From NCBI GenBank assembly GCA_051747385.1, contig JBNJGB010000018.1, forward strand, positions 62,001-126,000: a stretch of 64,000 nt of DNA, read 5' to 3'. The notes below the pieces were generated by a model. The model was not told the origin of the DNA. It worked only from the letters and a program-made list of their open reading frames with translations, and searched no databases. The position numbers and the translations under genes are program-made. This DNA is from JBNJGB01 sp051747385 (lineage in GTDB: Bacteria; Myxococcota_A; UBA9042; PHBI01; JACKFB01). Numbering within the stretch: position 1 is the first letter of the stretch; each line of letters starts with the position of its first letter. Positions 32,698 to 41,194 of the stretch are shown here, piece by piece.

Positions 32698-33724
32698 CAT
32701 TCCGGAGTCCACCATCGAATCGTCGGTCGCCTGGTACTGGTGGGCCGCCTTCCTCGGCGGCGTCGTCGCGCTGCTGCTGATCGACCTCATCTTCGTCCAC
32801 TCGAAGCCCCACGAGGTCCGGACGAAGGAGGCCGCGGCCTGGTCGGCCGTCTGGATCGCCCTCGGCCTGGCCTTCGCGGTCGTGGTCTGGGTCACGCTCG
32901 GCCCCGAGGCCGGACAGAACTACATCACCGGCTACCTGATCGAGAAGAGCCTGTCCGTCGACAACCTCTTCGTCTTCGTCCTCATCTTCAAGTACTTCGG
33001 CGTCCCCAACCGCTACCAGCACCGGGTCCTGTTCTACGGCATCCTGGGCGCCTTCGTGTTCCGCGGCCTGTTCATCTGGGCGGGCGTCGCGCTGCTGAAC
33101 AACTTCTCGTGGGTGGCGTTCCTGTTCGGGGCGTTCCTGCTCTACACGGCCTACAAGCTGGGAACCCACGAGGGCGTCGAGGTCCACCCGGAGCGGAACC
33201 CCGTCCTGCGCCTCATCCGGCGCTTCGTCCCCATGACGACCGACTTCCGCGGGCAGGAGATGATCGTCCGGGAGGGCGGGCGACTGAAGGCGACGCCCCT
33301 CCTGGCCGTCCTGATCGTCGTCGAGACGACGGACATCGTGTTCGCCGTGGACTCCATCCCGGCCATCTTCGGCGTCACGCGGCATCCCTTCATCGTGTTC
33401 TCGTCGAACGCCTTCGCGCTGCTGGGCCTGCGCGCCCTGTACTTCCTCCTCGCGGACCTGGTCGCCCGCTTCCGGTACCTGGACGTGGGCCTGTCGGTGA
33501 TCCTGGGGGTGGTCGGCGTGAAGCTGATCTACGAGGAGCTCCTGCACATGCACGACGAGGGCGCCCTGACCTGGCTGCCCGAGGCCCTGGTCTGGCACAT
33601 CCCGCCCTGGGCGCCCCTCATCCTGGTGGCGGCCATCCTGACGGCCGCCGTCGTCGGCTCGGTCCTCCACCCCGACGAGGCCCTCGAGGAGGAGGACATC
33701 GAGGAGCTCGATCGGGAGGGCTGA
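32669..33724 (+). CDS. TerC/Alx family membrane protein
   Basis: A 351-aa inner-membrane protein with about nine hydrophobic segments. Family blocks are KPHEVRTKEAAAWSAVWIAL, EKSLSVDNLFVFVLIFKYFG, VVETTDIVFAVDSIPAIFG and SSNAFALLGLRALYFLLADL; conserved Asp residues in these lie in the membrane. Homologues are linked to manganese export or metal/tellurite resistance. The C-terminus is acidic (EALEEEDIEELDREG). The only ATG is 32669, inside the start of the divergent methyltransferase; the domain itself begins some 20 residues later. There is no room for a yybP-ykoY riboswitch. Confidence 0.88.
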   Translation: MRPSGVRSFIIPESTIESSVAWYWWAAFLGGVVALLLIDLIFVHSKPHEVRTKEAAAWSAVWIALGLAFAVVVWVTLGPEAGQNYITGYLIEKSLSVDNLFVFVLIFKYFGVPNRYQHRVLFYGILGAFVFRGLFIWAGVALLNNFSWVAFLFGAFLLYTAYKLGTHEGVEVHPERNPVLRLIRRFVPMTTDFRGQEMIVREGGRLKATPLLAVLIVVETTDIVFAVDSIPAIFGVTRHPFIVFSSNAFALLGLRALYFLLADLVARFRYLDVGLSVILGVVGVKLIYEELLHMHDEGALTWLPEALVWHIPPWAPLILVAAILTAAVVGSVLHPDEALEEEDIEELDREG

Positions 33725-33748
33725 TCCGACGCGACTCGCCCCGCTCCG

Positions 33749-33911
33749 CAGGGGAATCGCAAAGTCGAACAGGTGAGGCTCGCGCGGCGGTCCGACGCCC
33801 GGCGCCGGATGGCACCCGCCCGGAGACGATGGATTCTGCGCGTTCGAGAGCAGGCAAGGGCAAGGGCAAGGGCAAGGGCAAGGGAGGGCGGTCGACTTTG
33901 CGACCGCCCTG
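33749..33911 (+). repeat. MITE-like element R, copy R3 (163 bp)
   Basis: Inverted ends as in R1 and five GGCAAG units. Direct repeats of 10 bp with one mismatch flank it: CCCCGCTCCG (33739-33748) and CCCCGCTCCC (33912-33921). It lies between terC and fumC, 24 bp after the terC stop. Confidence 0.9.
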
Positions 33912-33988
33912 CCCCGCTCCCCGGCGCCACTTTCGCAGCTCGCGAAGAGTGTGCTAACACCCCGCACATCGCCACGCGGAGGACGCCG

Positions 33989-35386
33989 ATGGAGTACCGG
34001 ACAGAGCGGGACTCGATGGGATCGCTGCAGGTCCCGGCCGACGCGTACTACGGCGCGCAGACGGCCCGCGCGGTGGAGAACTTCCCGGTGAGCGGGGAGC
34101 GCTTCCCCCGGGGCTTCATCGAGGCCCTGGGCGCCATCAAGCACGCGGCGGCGACCACCAACGAGGCCCTGGGCGCCCTCGACGGACGCCTCGCGGGAGC
34201 CATCCGACAGGCCGCCGAGGAGGTCATGGAGGGTCGCCACGACGACCAGTTCGTCGTCGACGTCTTCCAGACCGGGAGCGGCACCTCCACGAACATGAAC
34301 GCCAACGAGGTGATCGCGGGCCGCGCCAACGAGATCCTCACCGGCGAGCGGGGCGGCAAGGACCCGGTACACCCCAACGATCACGTGAACTTCGGGCAGT
34401 CGTCGAACGACACGATCCCGACGGCCATCCACGTGGCCGTGGCGGTGGCCGTGGACCGCACGTTGCTCCCGGCCCTGCGGAGGCTGCACGCCGCGCTGGC
34501 CGACAAGGCGGCCGCCTGGGACGACGTGGTGAAGATCGGGCGGACGCACCTCATGGACGCGACGCCCGTCCGCATGGGCCAGGAGGCGTCCGGCTGGGCA
34601 CGCCAGGTGGAGCTGGCCATCCGACGCATCGAGGCCCCCCTGCCCCGCCTCCACGAGCTCGCCCAGGGCGGGACGGCCGTGGGCACGGGCCTGAACACGC
34701 ACCCCGAGTTCGGCGCCCGGGTGGCCGCGCGCCTGGCCGAGCGCTTCGGCCTGCCCTTCGGGGAAGCCGCCGATCACGTCGAGGCCCAGGCGTCGCGGGA
34801 CGCGTGCGCCGAGCTGTCGGGGCAGCTCTCGGCCGTGGCCTCGTCGCTCCTCAAGATCGCCAACGACGTGCGCTGGCTGTCGTCGGGGCCCCGCTGCGGC
34901 CTGGGCGAGATCAAGCTCCCCGCGGTGCAGCCGGGCTCGTCCATCATGCCGGGGAAGGTCAACCCGGTGATGAGCGAGTCCCTGATGATGGTCTGCGCCC
35001 ACGTGATGGGCGGCGCGGTGACGGTGCAGGTGGCCAACACCCACGGCAACCTGGACCTGAACGTCATGATGCCGGTCATGGTCCGGAGCCTGCTGGACTC
35101 CGTCACGTGGCTGGGCCGGGCCGTGGACGCCTTCACCGACAAGGCCGTCGCCGGCATGGAGGCCGACCGCGAGCGCGCCGAGGGCTTCGTGGAGCAGTCC
35201 CTGTCCATGGTGACCGCCCTCGCGCCGGTGATCGGCTACGATCGCGCCGCGGCGATCGCCAAGCGATCCGTCGCCGAGGGCCGCACGGTCCGGGAGATCT
35301 GCGAGGAGATGGAGATCCTCCCCCGCGAAGAGCTGGTTCGCGTCCTCGATCCGCGCCGCATGACCGAGCCCGGGCTCCCCGGGTAA
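33989..35386 (+). CDS. fumC: Class II fumarate hydratase
   Basis: Fumarase C of the TCA cycle (fumarate to malate, no Fe-S cluster). The 465-aa product begins YRTERDSMGSLQVPADAYYGAQT and has the lyase superfamily signature GSSIMPGKVNP plus TGSGTSTNMNANEVIA and NDHVNFGQSSND. The ATG at 33989 follows GGAGG by six bases. Aspartase is a relative, but the N-terminus and the active-site loop fit fumarase. An acyl-CoA synthetase gene follows after 86 bp. Confidence 0.95.
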   Translation: MEYRTERDSMGSLQVPADAYYGAQTARAVENFPVSGERFPRGFIEALGAIKHAAATTNEALGALDGRLAGAIRQAAEEVMEGRHDDQFVVDVFQTGSGTSTNMNANEVIAGRANEILTGERGGKDPVHPNDHVNFGQSSNDTIPTAIHVAVAVAVDRTLLPALRRLHAALADKAAAWDDVVKIGRTHLMDATPVRMGQEASGWARQVELAIRRIEAPLPRLHELAQGGTAVGTGLNTHPEFGARVAARLAERFGLPFGEAADHVEAQASRDACAELSGQLSAVASSLLKIANDVRWLSSGPRCGLGEIKLPAVQPGSSIMPGKVNPVMSESLMMVCAHVMGGAVTVQVANTHGNLDLNVMMPVMVRSLLDSVTWLGRAVDAFTDKAVAGMEADRERAEGFVEQSLSMVTALAPVIGYDRAAAIAKRSVAEGRTVREICEEMEILPREELVRVLDPRRMTEPGLPG

Positions 35387-35472
35387 AACCGTGTCCGCCG
35401 ATGGAGTCGCCGGTCGGCGACACGTCTGATATCTTGCCGCCGCTTCACGGAAATCCCCCAGGAGATTGCGCC

Positions 35473-37275
35473 ATGCCCGAGCAGCAGCACTACAGCAACC
35501 TCGTCGACATGTTCTTGAAGAGCATCGAGCGCTATCCCGACAACCGGCTATTCGGTGTGAAGCGCGACGGTCGCTACCAGTGGATCACCTATCGCGAGGT
35601 CGGCGAGCAGGTGAAGCACTTCCGGGCCGGGCTCGCCTCCCTGGGCGTCGGCAAGGGCGACAAGGTGGCGATCATCGCCAACAACCGGCCCGAGTGGGCG
35701 GTCGGCGCGTACGCCACGTACAGCCTGGGCGCCCAGTACGTGCCCATGTACGAGGCCCAGCTCGAGAAGGACTGGAAGTACATCCTGAACGACAGCGGGA
35801 CGAAGGTGCTGCTGGTCGCCAGCCAGGAGATCTACGACCGGACCAAGAGCTTCATCGACGAGTGCGAGGCGCTCGAGTACGTGGTGAACCTCGAGGGCGA
35901 CAAGGACGAGGCCACGAGCTTCCTGGGGCTCCTCGAGGCGGGCAAGGAGGGGCCCGTCGACCCGGTCGAGCCGGACAAGGACGACATCTGCGGCTTCATC
36001 TACACGAGCGGCACCACGGGCAACCCCAAGGGCGTGCTGCTGAGCCACTACAACATCGCGTCGAACATCAACGCGGTCCACGACATCTTCCCGATGGACG
36101 AGTCGGACACGTCCCTGTCGTTCCTCCCGTGGGCGCACTCGTTCGGGCAGACCGTGGAGCTGCACACGCTGCTGTCCTACGGCGCCTCCATGGGCATCGC
36201 GGAGTCCGTGCCCAAGATCATCGAGAACCTGGCGGAGGTGCAGCCGACGCTGCTGTTCTCGGTGCCGCGGATCTTCAACAAGATCTACGACGGCGTGCAC
36301 AAGAAGATGGCCGCCGCGGGCGGGCTCAAGAAGAAGCTCTTCGACAAGACCCTCGACGTGGCCGGCAAGCGCCGTGACCTGGCGAGCCAGGGCCGCAGCT
36401 CCATGATGCTCGACATGCAGTACGGGGTCCTCGACAAGCTGGTGGGCTCCAAGGTCCGCGAGCGCTTCGGCGGGCGCCTGAAGTACGCCTTCTCCGGCGG
36501 CGCGGCCCTGTCCAAGGAGGTCGGCGAGTTCGTCGACGGCCTCGGCATCACCGTCTACGAGGGCTACGGCCTGACCGAGACGGCGCCCATCGCCACGGCC
36601 AACCGGCCCGGCGCCCAGCGCATCGGCACGGTCGGCAAGCCCATCCCGGGCGTGCGCGTCGAGGTCGTCCCGGTGGAGACGGCCCCCGAGGGCGAGGGCG
36701 AGATCGTCGTCTACGGCCCGAACGTCATGAAGGGCTACCACAACCTCCCGGAGGAGACGGCCAAGGTCTTCACCGAGGACGGCGGCTTCCGCACCGGCGA
36801 CATGGGCAGGCTGGACGACGACGGCTTCCTGCACATCACCGGGCGCGTGAAGGAGCAGTACAAGCTGGAGAACGGCAAGTACGTGGTCCCGGCGCCGCTC
36901 GAGGAGAAGCTGAAGCTGAGCCCGTTCATCAACCAGATCATGATCGACGGGACCAACCGGCCCTTCAACGTGGCCATCGTGGTGCCGGACCTGGAGACGG
37001 TGCGCGAGTGGGCGAAGGAGCACGGCGTGTCCGCCGACACGGACGAGGCCCTGGTCAAGGACCCGAAGGTCCACAAGCAGGTCCAGCGGGAGATCGAGCG
37101 CTGGTCGAAGGACTTCAAGGCCTACGAGGTGCCCAAGAAGTTCACCATGGTCGCGCAGGAGTTCTCCACCGACAACGACATGCTCACGCCGACCCTCAAG
37201 CTGAAGCGCCGGAACGTCATCGAGGCCTACGGCGACGAGCTGGACACCCTGTACAAGGACGCCGAGGCGGCGTAG
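35473..37275 (+). CDS. Long-chain acyl-CoA synthetase (AMP-forming, ANL superfamily)
   Basis: A 600-aa enzyme that activates fatty acids to acyl-CoA via acyl-AMP. Motifs in order: AMP-binding loop YTSGTTGNPKGVLLSH, the FACS block SFLPWAHSFGQTVE, YEGYGLTETAPIATAN, and GRLDDDGFLHITGRVKEQYKLENGKYVVP. The last matches the eukaryote-like long-chain group (KLENGKYVAP) rather than E. coli FadD. Start ATG 35473 after AGGAGA. A 7-bp GC stem lies just downstream. Confidence 0.93.
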   Translation: MPEQQHYSNLVDMFLKSIERYPDNRLFGVKRDGRYQWITYREVGEQVKHFRAGLASLGVGKGDKVAIIANNRPEWAVGAYATYSLGAQYVPMYEAQLEKDWKYILNDSGTKVLLVASQEIYDRTKSFIDECEALEYVVNLEGDKDEATSFLGLLEAGKEGPVDPVEPDKDDICGFIYTSGTTGNPKGVLLSHYNIASNINAVHDIFPMDESDTSLSFLPWAHSFGQTVELHTLLSYGASMGIAESVPKIIENLAEVQPTLLFSVPRIFNKIYDGVHKKMAAAGGLKKKLFDKTLDVAGKRRDLASQGRSSMMLDMQYGVLDKLVGSKVRERFGGRLKYAFSGGAALSKEVGEFVDGLGITVYEGYGLTETAPIATANRPGAQRIGTVGKPIPGVRVEVVPVETAPEGEGEIVVYGPNVMKGYHNLPEETAKVFTEDGGFRTGDMGRLDDDGFLHITGRVKEQYKLENGKYVVPAPLEEKLKLSPFINQIMIDGTNRPFNVAIVVPDLETVREWAKEHGVSADTDEALVKDPKVHKQVQREIERWSKDFKAYEVPKKFTMVAQEFSTDNDMLTPTLKLKRRNVIEAYGDELDTLYKDAEAA

Positions 37276-37303
37276 CGGCGACGCCCAGGCGGCGTAGCGG
37301 CGG

Positions 37304-37331
37304 CGGCCGGGCTCCGAGAGGGGTCCGGCCG
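37304..37331. terminator. Hairpin between convergent genes
   Basis: A perfect CGGCCGG/CCGGCCG stem (37304-37310 and 37325-37331) followed by TTCGTTCG lies between the acyl-CoA synthetase stop and the convergent tyrA stop. It may act as a two-way terminator; the T tract is poor. Confidence 0.4.
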
Positions 37332-37339
37332 TTCGTTCG

Positions 37340-38188
37340 TCAGGCGTCGTCCCGGTCGGCGGCGATGACGGCCTCGATGACCTCGTCGGAGAGGCGATAG
37401 GCCTCGTCCACGAAGGCGCCCAGGTGCTCGCCGACGCCCACGAAGAGGTCGTGGAAGCCGGCGCGATCGCCGCCGTCGGCGATGTCGCGGAGGTCGCCGG
37501 CCGCCTCCACGAAGGCGCGGCGGACCTCCGCGCCGAAGGGGTTCTGCATCTCGATCTCGGCGTAGAGGTCGGGGTCCTGGGCGAACAGGCGCCCGACCAC
37601 CGCGAGCTCGAGGCGATAGGCGGGGCTCGTGAAGGCCAGGCTGTCTTCGATGGGGACGCCGATGCGCCGCAGGGCCTCCCCCATGACGAGGGTGCGGAAG
37701 TGCACCAGGACCTGGACGACGGCCATCATCCGGTCGTGGGTCTCCGGGTCCGACGGGTGCAGGGCCATGTCCAGGGCCCGAAGCTCTCCGAGGAGCCAGT
37801 CCGTCCGCGGGCCGCTCCGGATGCGGCAGACGACGACCTTCTGACCGGCGAAGGAGCGGACCGACGGGCCGAACATGGGATGCAGGCCGAGCACCTCGCC
37901 CGGGCAGACCTCCTCGGCGGCGCGGCAGACCTCCACCTTCAGGCTGTTGATGTCGCAGAACAGCGCGTCCGGGCGGACGTGGGGGGCCAGGGCGCGGGTC
38001 GCCTCCACGGCGGCGGACATGGGCACGGCGAGGATCGTCACGTCGGCCGCCCGGACCACCTCGGCGGGCTCGCGGGCGTCGCCCCGGTCGAGGACGTCCA
38101 CGCGGTGGCCGCGGTCCTCCAGGACCTCGCGGAGTCGCCGCCCCATGCGGCCCGCGCCGCCCACGATGAGCACCTTCGTCGCGGTCAT
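37340..38188 (-). CDS. tyrA: Prephenate dehydrogenase
   Basis: A 282-aa NAD(P)-dependent enzyme of tyrosine synthesis. It starts with a Rossmann fold (VLIVGGAGRMGRRLREVLE) and has the TyrA blocks AVPMSAAVEATRALAP, FCDINSLK, LHPMFGPSVRSFAGQ and EMQNPFGAEVR. No chorismate mutase domain is fused. The organisation resembles the TyrA part of bifunctional T-protein. ATG 38188 with GGAGG upstream. Confidence 0.88.
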   Translation of the reverse strand: MTATKVLIVGGAGRMGRRLREVLEDRGHRVDVLDRGDAREPAEVVRAADVTILAVPMSAAVEATRALAPHVRPDALFCDINSLKVEVCRAAEEVCPGEVLGLHPMFGPSVRSFAGQKVVVCRIRSGPRTDWLLGELRALDMALHPSDPETHDRMMAVVQVLVHFRTLVMGEALRRIGVPIEDSLAFTSPAYRLELAVVGRLFAQDPDLYAEIEMQNPFGAEVRRAFVEAAGDLRDIADGGDRAGFHDLFVGVGEHLGAFVDEAYRLSDEVIEAVIAADRDDA

Positions 38189-38341
38189 TCCTTCCTCCGG
38201 ACCCGGAGGCGATGGTCCCCCACGGCGGGGCGGACCACAACCGTCCCGTCCGTCCCGTCCGTCCCATCCGGGCTCGGCCCACGCCGGTGCACGAGGGCCC
38301 TCCGCTGCGCTAGGCTGAGGACGCATCGACGGGAGGCGACC

Positions 38342-38635
38342 ATGACGACCGACGACGGGAAGGTGCGCGCCCGCGTGTTCATCTCGGGGCGCGTGCAGGG
38401 CGTGTTCTTCCGGGACAGCACGCAGCAGCAGGCGCGGCGACGAGGCGTCGCGGGCTGGGTGCGCAACCTCGTCGACGGGCGGGTGGAGGCCGTGCTCGAG
38501 GGCCGCGACGAGGCCGTCCGGGCGATCCTGGATTGGTGCCGGGACGGGCCGCCCGCGGCGCGCGTGGAGGACGTGGAGGTCCGCTGGGAGACGCCGGAGG
38601 GCCTGGACCGCTTCGAGACCCTGTCCACGGCGTGA
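38342..38635 (+). CDS. acyP: Acylphosphatase
   Basis: A 97-aa enzyme that hydrolyses acyl phosphates. The phosphate-binding Arg (about 24) is in ISGRVQGVFFRD and the catalytic Asn (about 42) in GWVRNLVDGRVEAVLEG. The size is normal. It opens a plus-strand run with a hotdog thioesterase and a HAD phosphatase. Confidence 0.95.
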   Translation: MTTDDGKVRARVFISGRVQGVFFRDSTQQQARRRGVAGWVRNLVDGRVEAVLEGRDEAVRAILDWCRDGPPAARVEDVEVRWETPEGLDRFETLSTA

Positions 38636-38693
38636 GCTTGCAACGGGTCCCGCGTCGCCCATGATGGGCGGCCGGACGAGCCCAGGAGTCCCC

Positions 38694-39191
38694 ATGTCCG
38701 TGAAGCTCCTCCAACGCCTCGGGACCTCTCCCACCGGCGCGCTCCAGACCTTGTGGGAGCGGGTACGCGATCTCCCGGGGGGAAAGCGCCTGTTCAGCCG
38801 CCTCATCGGGCAGATGGCGCCCTACACGGGCACGATCCGCGCCGAGGTGGTCGAGGCGGGCCCGGGCTACGCGAAGCTGCGCATGAAGGATCGCCGCGCG
38901 GTCCGGAACCACCTGGACTCGGTCCACGCCGTGGCCCTGGCGAACCTGGCGGAGGAGACGACGGGGATCGCCATGAGCCTGGGGCTGCCCCCGGACGCCC
39001 GCGGCATCCTGACCGGCCTGTCCGTCGACTACGTGAAGAAGGCCCGGGGGGTCCTGACGGCGGAGTGCGAGGTGGAGCCCCCCGAGGACAACGCCCGGCG
39101 CGAGGTCCCCGTGGAGGGCGTCATCCGGGACGAGGTCGGGGACATCGTCGCGCGCGCCACGGCCCGCTGGCTGGTGGGGCCGCAGCGCTGA
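38694..39191 (+). CDS. DUF4442/hotdog-fold thioesterase-like protein
   Basis: A 165-aa hotdog-fold protein of the DUF4442/PaaI-like group. It has YTGTIRAEVVEAGPGYAKLR, HLDSVHAVALANLAEETTG and an Arg-rich VRNH typical of the helix-sheet core. The substrate, probably an acyl-CoA, is unknown. ATG 38694 after AGGAG. It lies 58 bp after acyP. Confidence 0.82.
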   Translation: MSVKLLQRLGTSPTGALQTLWERVRDLPGGKRLFSRLIGQMAPYTGTIRAEVVEAGPGYAKLRMKDRRAVRNHLDSVHAVALANLAEETTGIAMSLGLPPDARGILTGLSVDYVKKARGVLTAECEVEPPEDNARREVPVEGVIRDEVGDIVARATARWLVGPQR

Positions 39192-39273
39192 CGGCCGGCC
39201 CGGTCGTCCGCGCCCCGCGGTTTGACCGGAGCCGGCGCTCGTGCGTATGGGAGAGGCCCCCGCGGGAGGCACC

Positions 39274-39981
39274 ATGAGCGATCAGCCCACCATCTACCTG
39301 TTCGACGTCGACGGCACCCTGATCACGACGGGGGGCGTCGGACGCCGCGCCCTGGAGCGCACCATCGCGGAGGTCTACGGCCGCGAGGACGCCTGCGATC
39401 ACTTCTCGTTCGGCGGGATGACCGATCGCGCCATCTTCCGGGGCGGCCTGACCGGCATCGGCGAGCCCGCCACGAAGGAGCAGATCGACGGCCTCATCGA
39501 GGCGTACATCCCCATCCTCGAGGACGAGGTGGCCCGCGCGGCCCACTACGCCGTCCACCCCGGCATCGTGGAGGCCCTGGACGCCCTCGCCGGCCTGGAC
39601 GGGGTCGCCGTCGGCCTGGGGACGGGCAACATCGAGCGCGGCGCACGCGTGAAGCTGGAGCGCGTCGGGCTGAACCCGCACTTCGGCTTCGGCGGGTTCG
39701 GGTGCGACGACGAGGCTCGCCCCACGCTCATCCGGGCCGGGGCGCTCCGCGGCGCCGAGCGGCTGGGCGCCCCCCTGGAGGCCTGCCGGGTCGTGATCAT
39801 CGGAGACACGCCCAAGGACGTGCACGCGGCCCACTCCATCGGCGCCGAGGCCGTCTGCGTCGCCACCGGGGGCTCGTCCTTCGACGACCTGGTGGCCTGC
39901 GGCGGGGACCACGTCTTCCCCGACCTGTCGGCCCCGGGCGCCCTGGACGCCCTCCTGGGCCGCTCCTCGTCCGCGGCGTAG
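39274..39981 (+). CDS. HAD-family hydrolase (phosphoglycolate phosphatase-like)
   Basis: A 235-aa HAD phosphatase with motif I FDVDGTL (Asp11, Asp13), motif II near LGTGN, a Lys/Arg region (RPTLIRAG) and motif IV VIIGDTPKDVHAA. The cap is helical (type C1). This is the layout of phosphoglycolate phosphatase and related haloacid-type enzymes; the substrate is not fixed. Element R4 follows 60 bp after the stop. Confidence 0.88.
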   Translation: MSDQPTIYLFDVDGTLITTGGVGRRALERTIAEVYGREDACDHFSFGGMTDRAIFRGGLTGIGEPATKEQIDGLIEAYIPILEDEVARAAHYAVHPGIVEALDALAGLDGVAVGLGTGNIERGARVKLERVGLNPHFGFGGFGCDDEARPTLIRAGALRGAERLGAPLEACRVVIIGDTPKDVHAAHSIGAEAVCVATGGSSFDDLVACGGDHVFPDLSAPGALDALLGRSSSAA

Positions 39982-40041
39982 CGGCTCCCTACCGGGGGAC
40001 GATTCCAATGCCCCGGAGCGCCGGGGAACGCAGGGCCGCCA

Positions 40042-40216
40042 CAGGGCAATCGCAAAGTCGGAGAAGCGTGGGCCGCGCGGCGGCACGACGCCCGGCGGCG
40101 GAATGCACCCGCTCGGAAACGATGGGTTTTGCGCGTCTGAGAGCAGGCAAGGGCAAGGGCAAGGGCAAGGGCAAGGGCAAGGGCAAGGGAGGGCGATCGA
40201 CTTTGCGACTGCCCTG
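40042..40216 (+). repeat. MITE-like element R, copy R4 (175 bp, longest)
   Basis: Same ends as the other R copies, with two changes in the right-end stem. It has seven GGCAAG units against five in R1-R3, which accounts for the extra 12 bp. A perfect 10-bp target duplication AGGGCCGCCA flanks it (40032-40041 and 40217-40226). It lies between the HAD gene and the HEAT-repeat gene. Confidence 0.92.
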
Positions 40217-40291
40217 AGGGCCGCCAAGGGCGCGGTTGGGGATGAGGCGAGGGACCTGTATCGTTCCCCTCCCGTGCCCAGGAGGATCCCC

Positions 40292-41194
40292 ATGCCCCGC
40301 TCCCATCCCCTCGCCGCCGCGGCGCTGGGCCTGCTGCTGCTCGTCGCACCGGCGACCCGCGCCGAGGACACGGGCGGCGAGCCCTCCGTGGCCGACCTGC
40401 TCGAGCGCCTGCCGAAGTGCGAGAGCCTCGAGGGATGCCCGGCGACCCGCGCGCTCATCTCCCGGGGCGAGGCCATCTGGCCGGCGGCGCGGGCCGGCCT
40501 GGAGCACGATCAGGAGCTGGTGCGCTTCTGGACCCTCGGCGTCCTCAGCGAGGTCGTCCTGGAGGAGGCCCGCGAGGCCATCGCCGCGCGCCTGGACGAC
40601 CCGAAGATCCGCGTGCGCGCCGCCGCCGCCTACGCCCTGGGCGCCCAGGAGGACCGGGCGGTGACCCCGTGGCTCCTGGAGGCGCTCGAGGACGAGGACC
40701 TGAACGTGCGCTTCGCCGCGACCGTGGCCCTGGCGCGGGTGAAGGACCCCGAGTCCGTCCCCGGGCTCATCGGGGCGCTCCGGGATCGGGACGAGGACGT
40801 CCGCGCCCACGCCGCCCTGGCCCTGGGCGAGATCGGCGATCGACGCGCCACCCCGCGCCTGCTGGAGCGCCTCCGGGAGGACGTGCACGCCCGGGTGCGC
40901 GCCTACGCCGCCACGGCCCTCGGGGAGATCCGGGATCCGAGGGCCCTGGAGCCGCTGCTCCGGCGGCTGGGCGAGGAGGAGGACGCGAAGGCCCTCGCGG
41001 CGACCGCCTACGCTCTCGGCGCCCTGGGCGATCGGAAGGCCCTGCCCCACCTGCGCGAGCTGGAGGGTCACGACAGCGAGGAGGTCCGCACCTACGTCCG
41101 CGAGGCCATCGCCGCCATCGAGGGCGACGAGGACGGGGACGACGAGGACGACGAGGAGCGCGAGGAGGCGCCCGAGCCGGAGCGCGAGCGCTAA
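40292..41194 (+). CDS. HEAT-repeat protein, exported
   Basis: A 300-aa predicted exported protein: signal peptide (about 1-24, LLLLVAPATRAED), then PBS-lyase-type HEAT repeats (about 60-265; units such as VRAAAAYALGAQEDRAVTPW, VRFAATVALARVKDPESVPG, VRAHAALALGEIGDRRATPR), and an acidic tail (DEDGDDEDDEEREE). Such repeats form a protein-binding solenoid. ATG 40292 after AGGAGG. Its TAA overlaps the stop of the convergent lipoprotein gene (CTAA, 41191-41194). Confidence 0.9.
   Translation: MPRSHPLAAAALGLLLLVAPATRAEDTGGEPSVADLLERLPKCESLEGCPATRALISRGEAIWPAARAGLEHDQELVRFWTLGVLSEVVLEEAREAIAARLDDPKIRVRAAAAYALGAQEDRAVTPWLLEALEDEDLNVRFAATVALARVKDPESVPGLIGALRDRDEDVRAHAALALGEIGDRRATPRLLERLREDVHARVRAYAATALGEIRDPRALEPLLRRLGEEEDAKALAATAYALGALGDRKALPHLRELEGHDSEEVRTYVREAIAAIEGDEDGDDEDDEEREEAPEPERER

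Noticed and set aside
32669..32730. yybP-ykoY manganese riboswitch before terC
   Set aside because: The upstream DNA is the coding start of the divergent methyltransferase, with no room for the aptamer.
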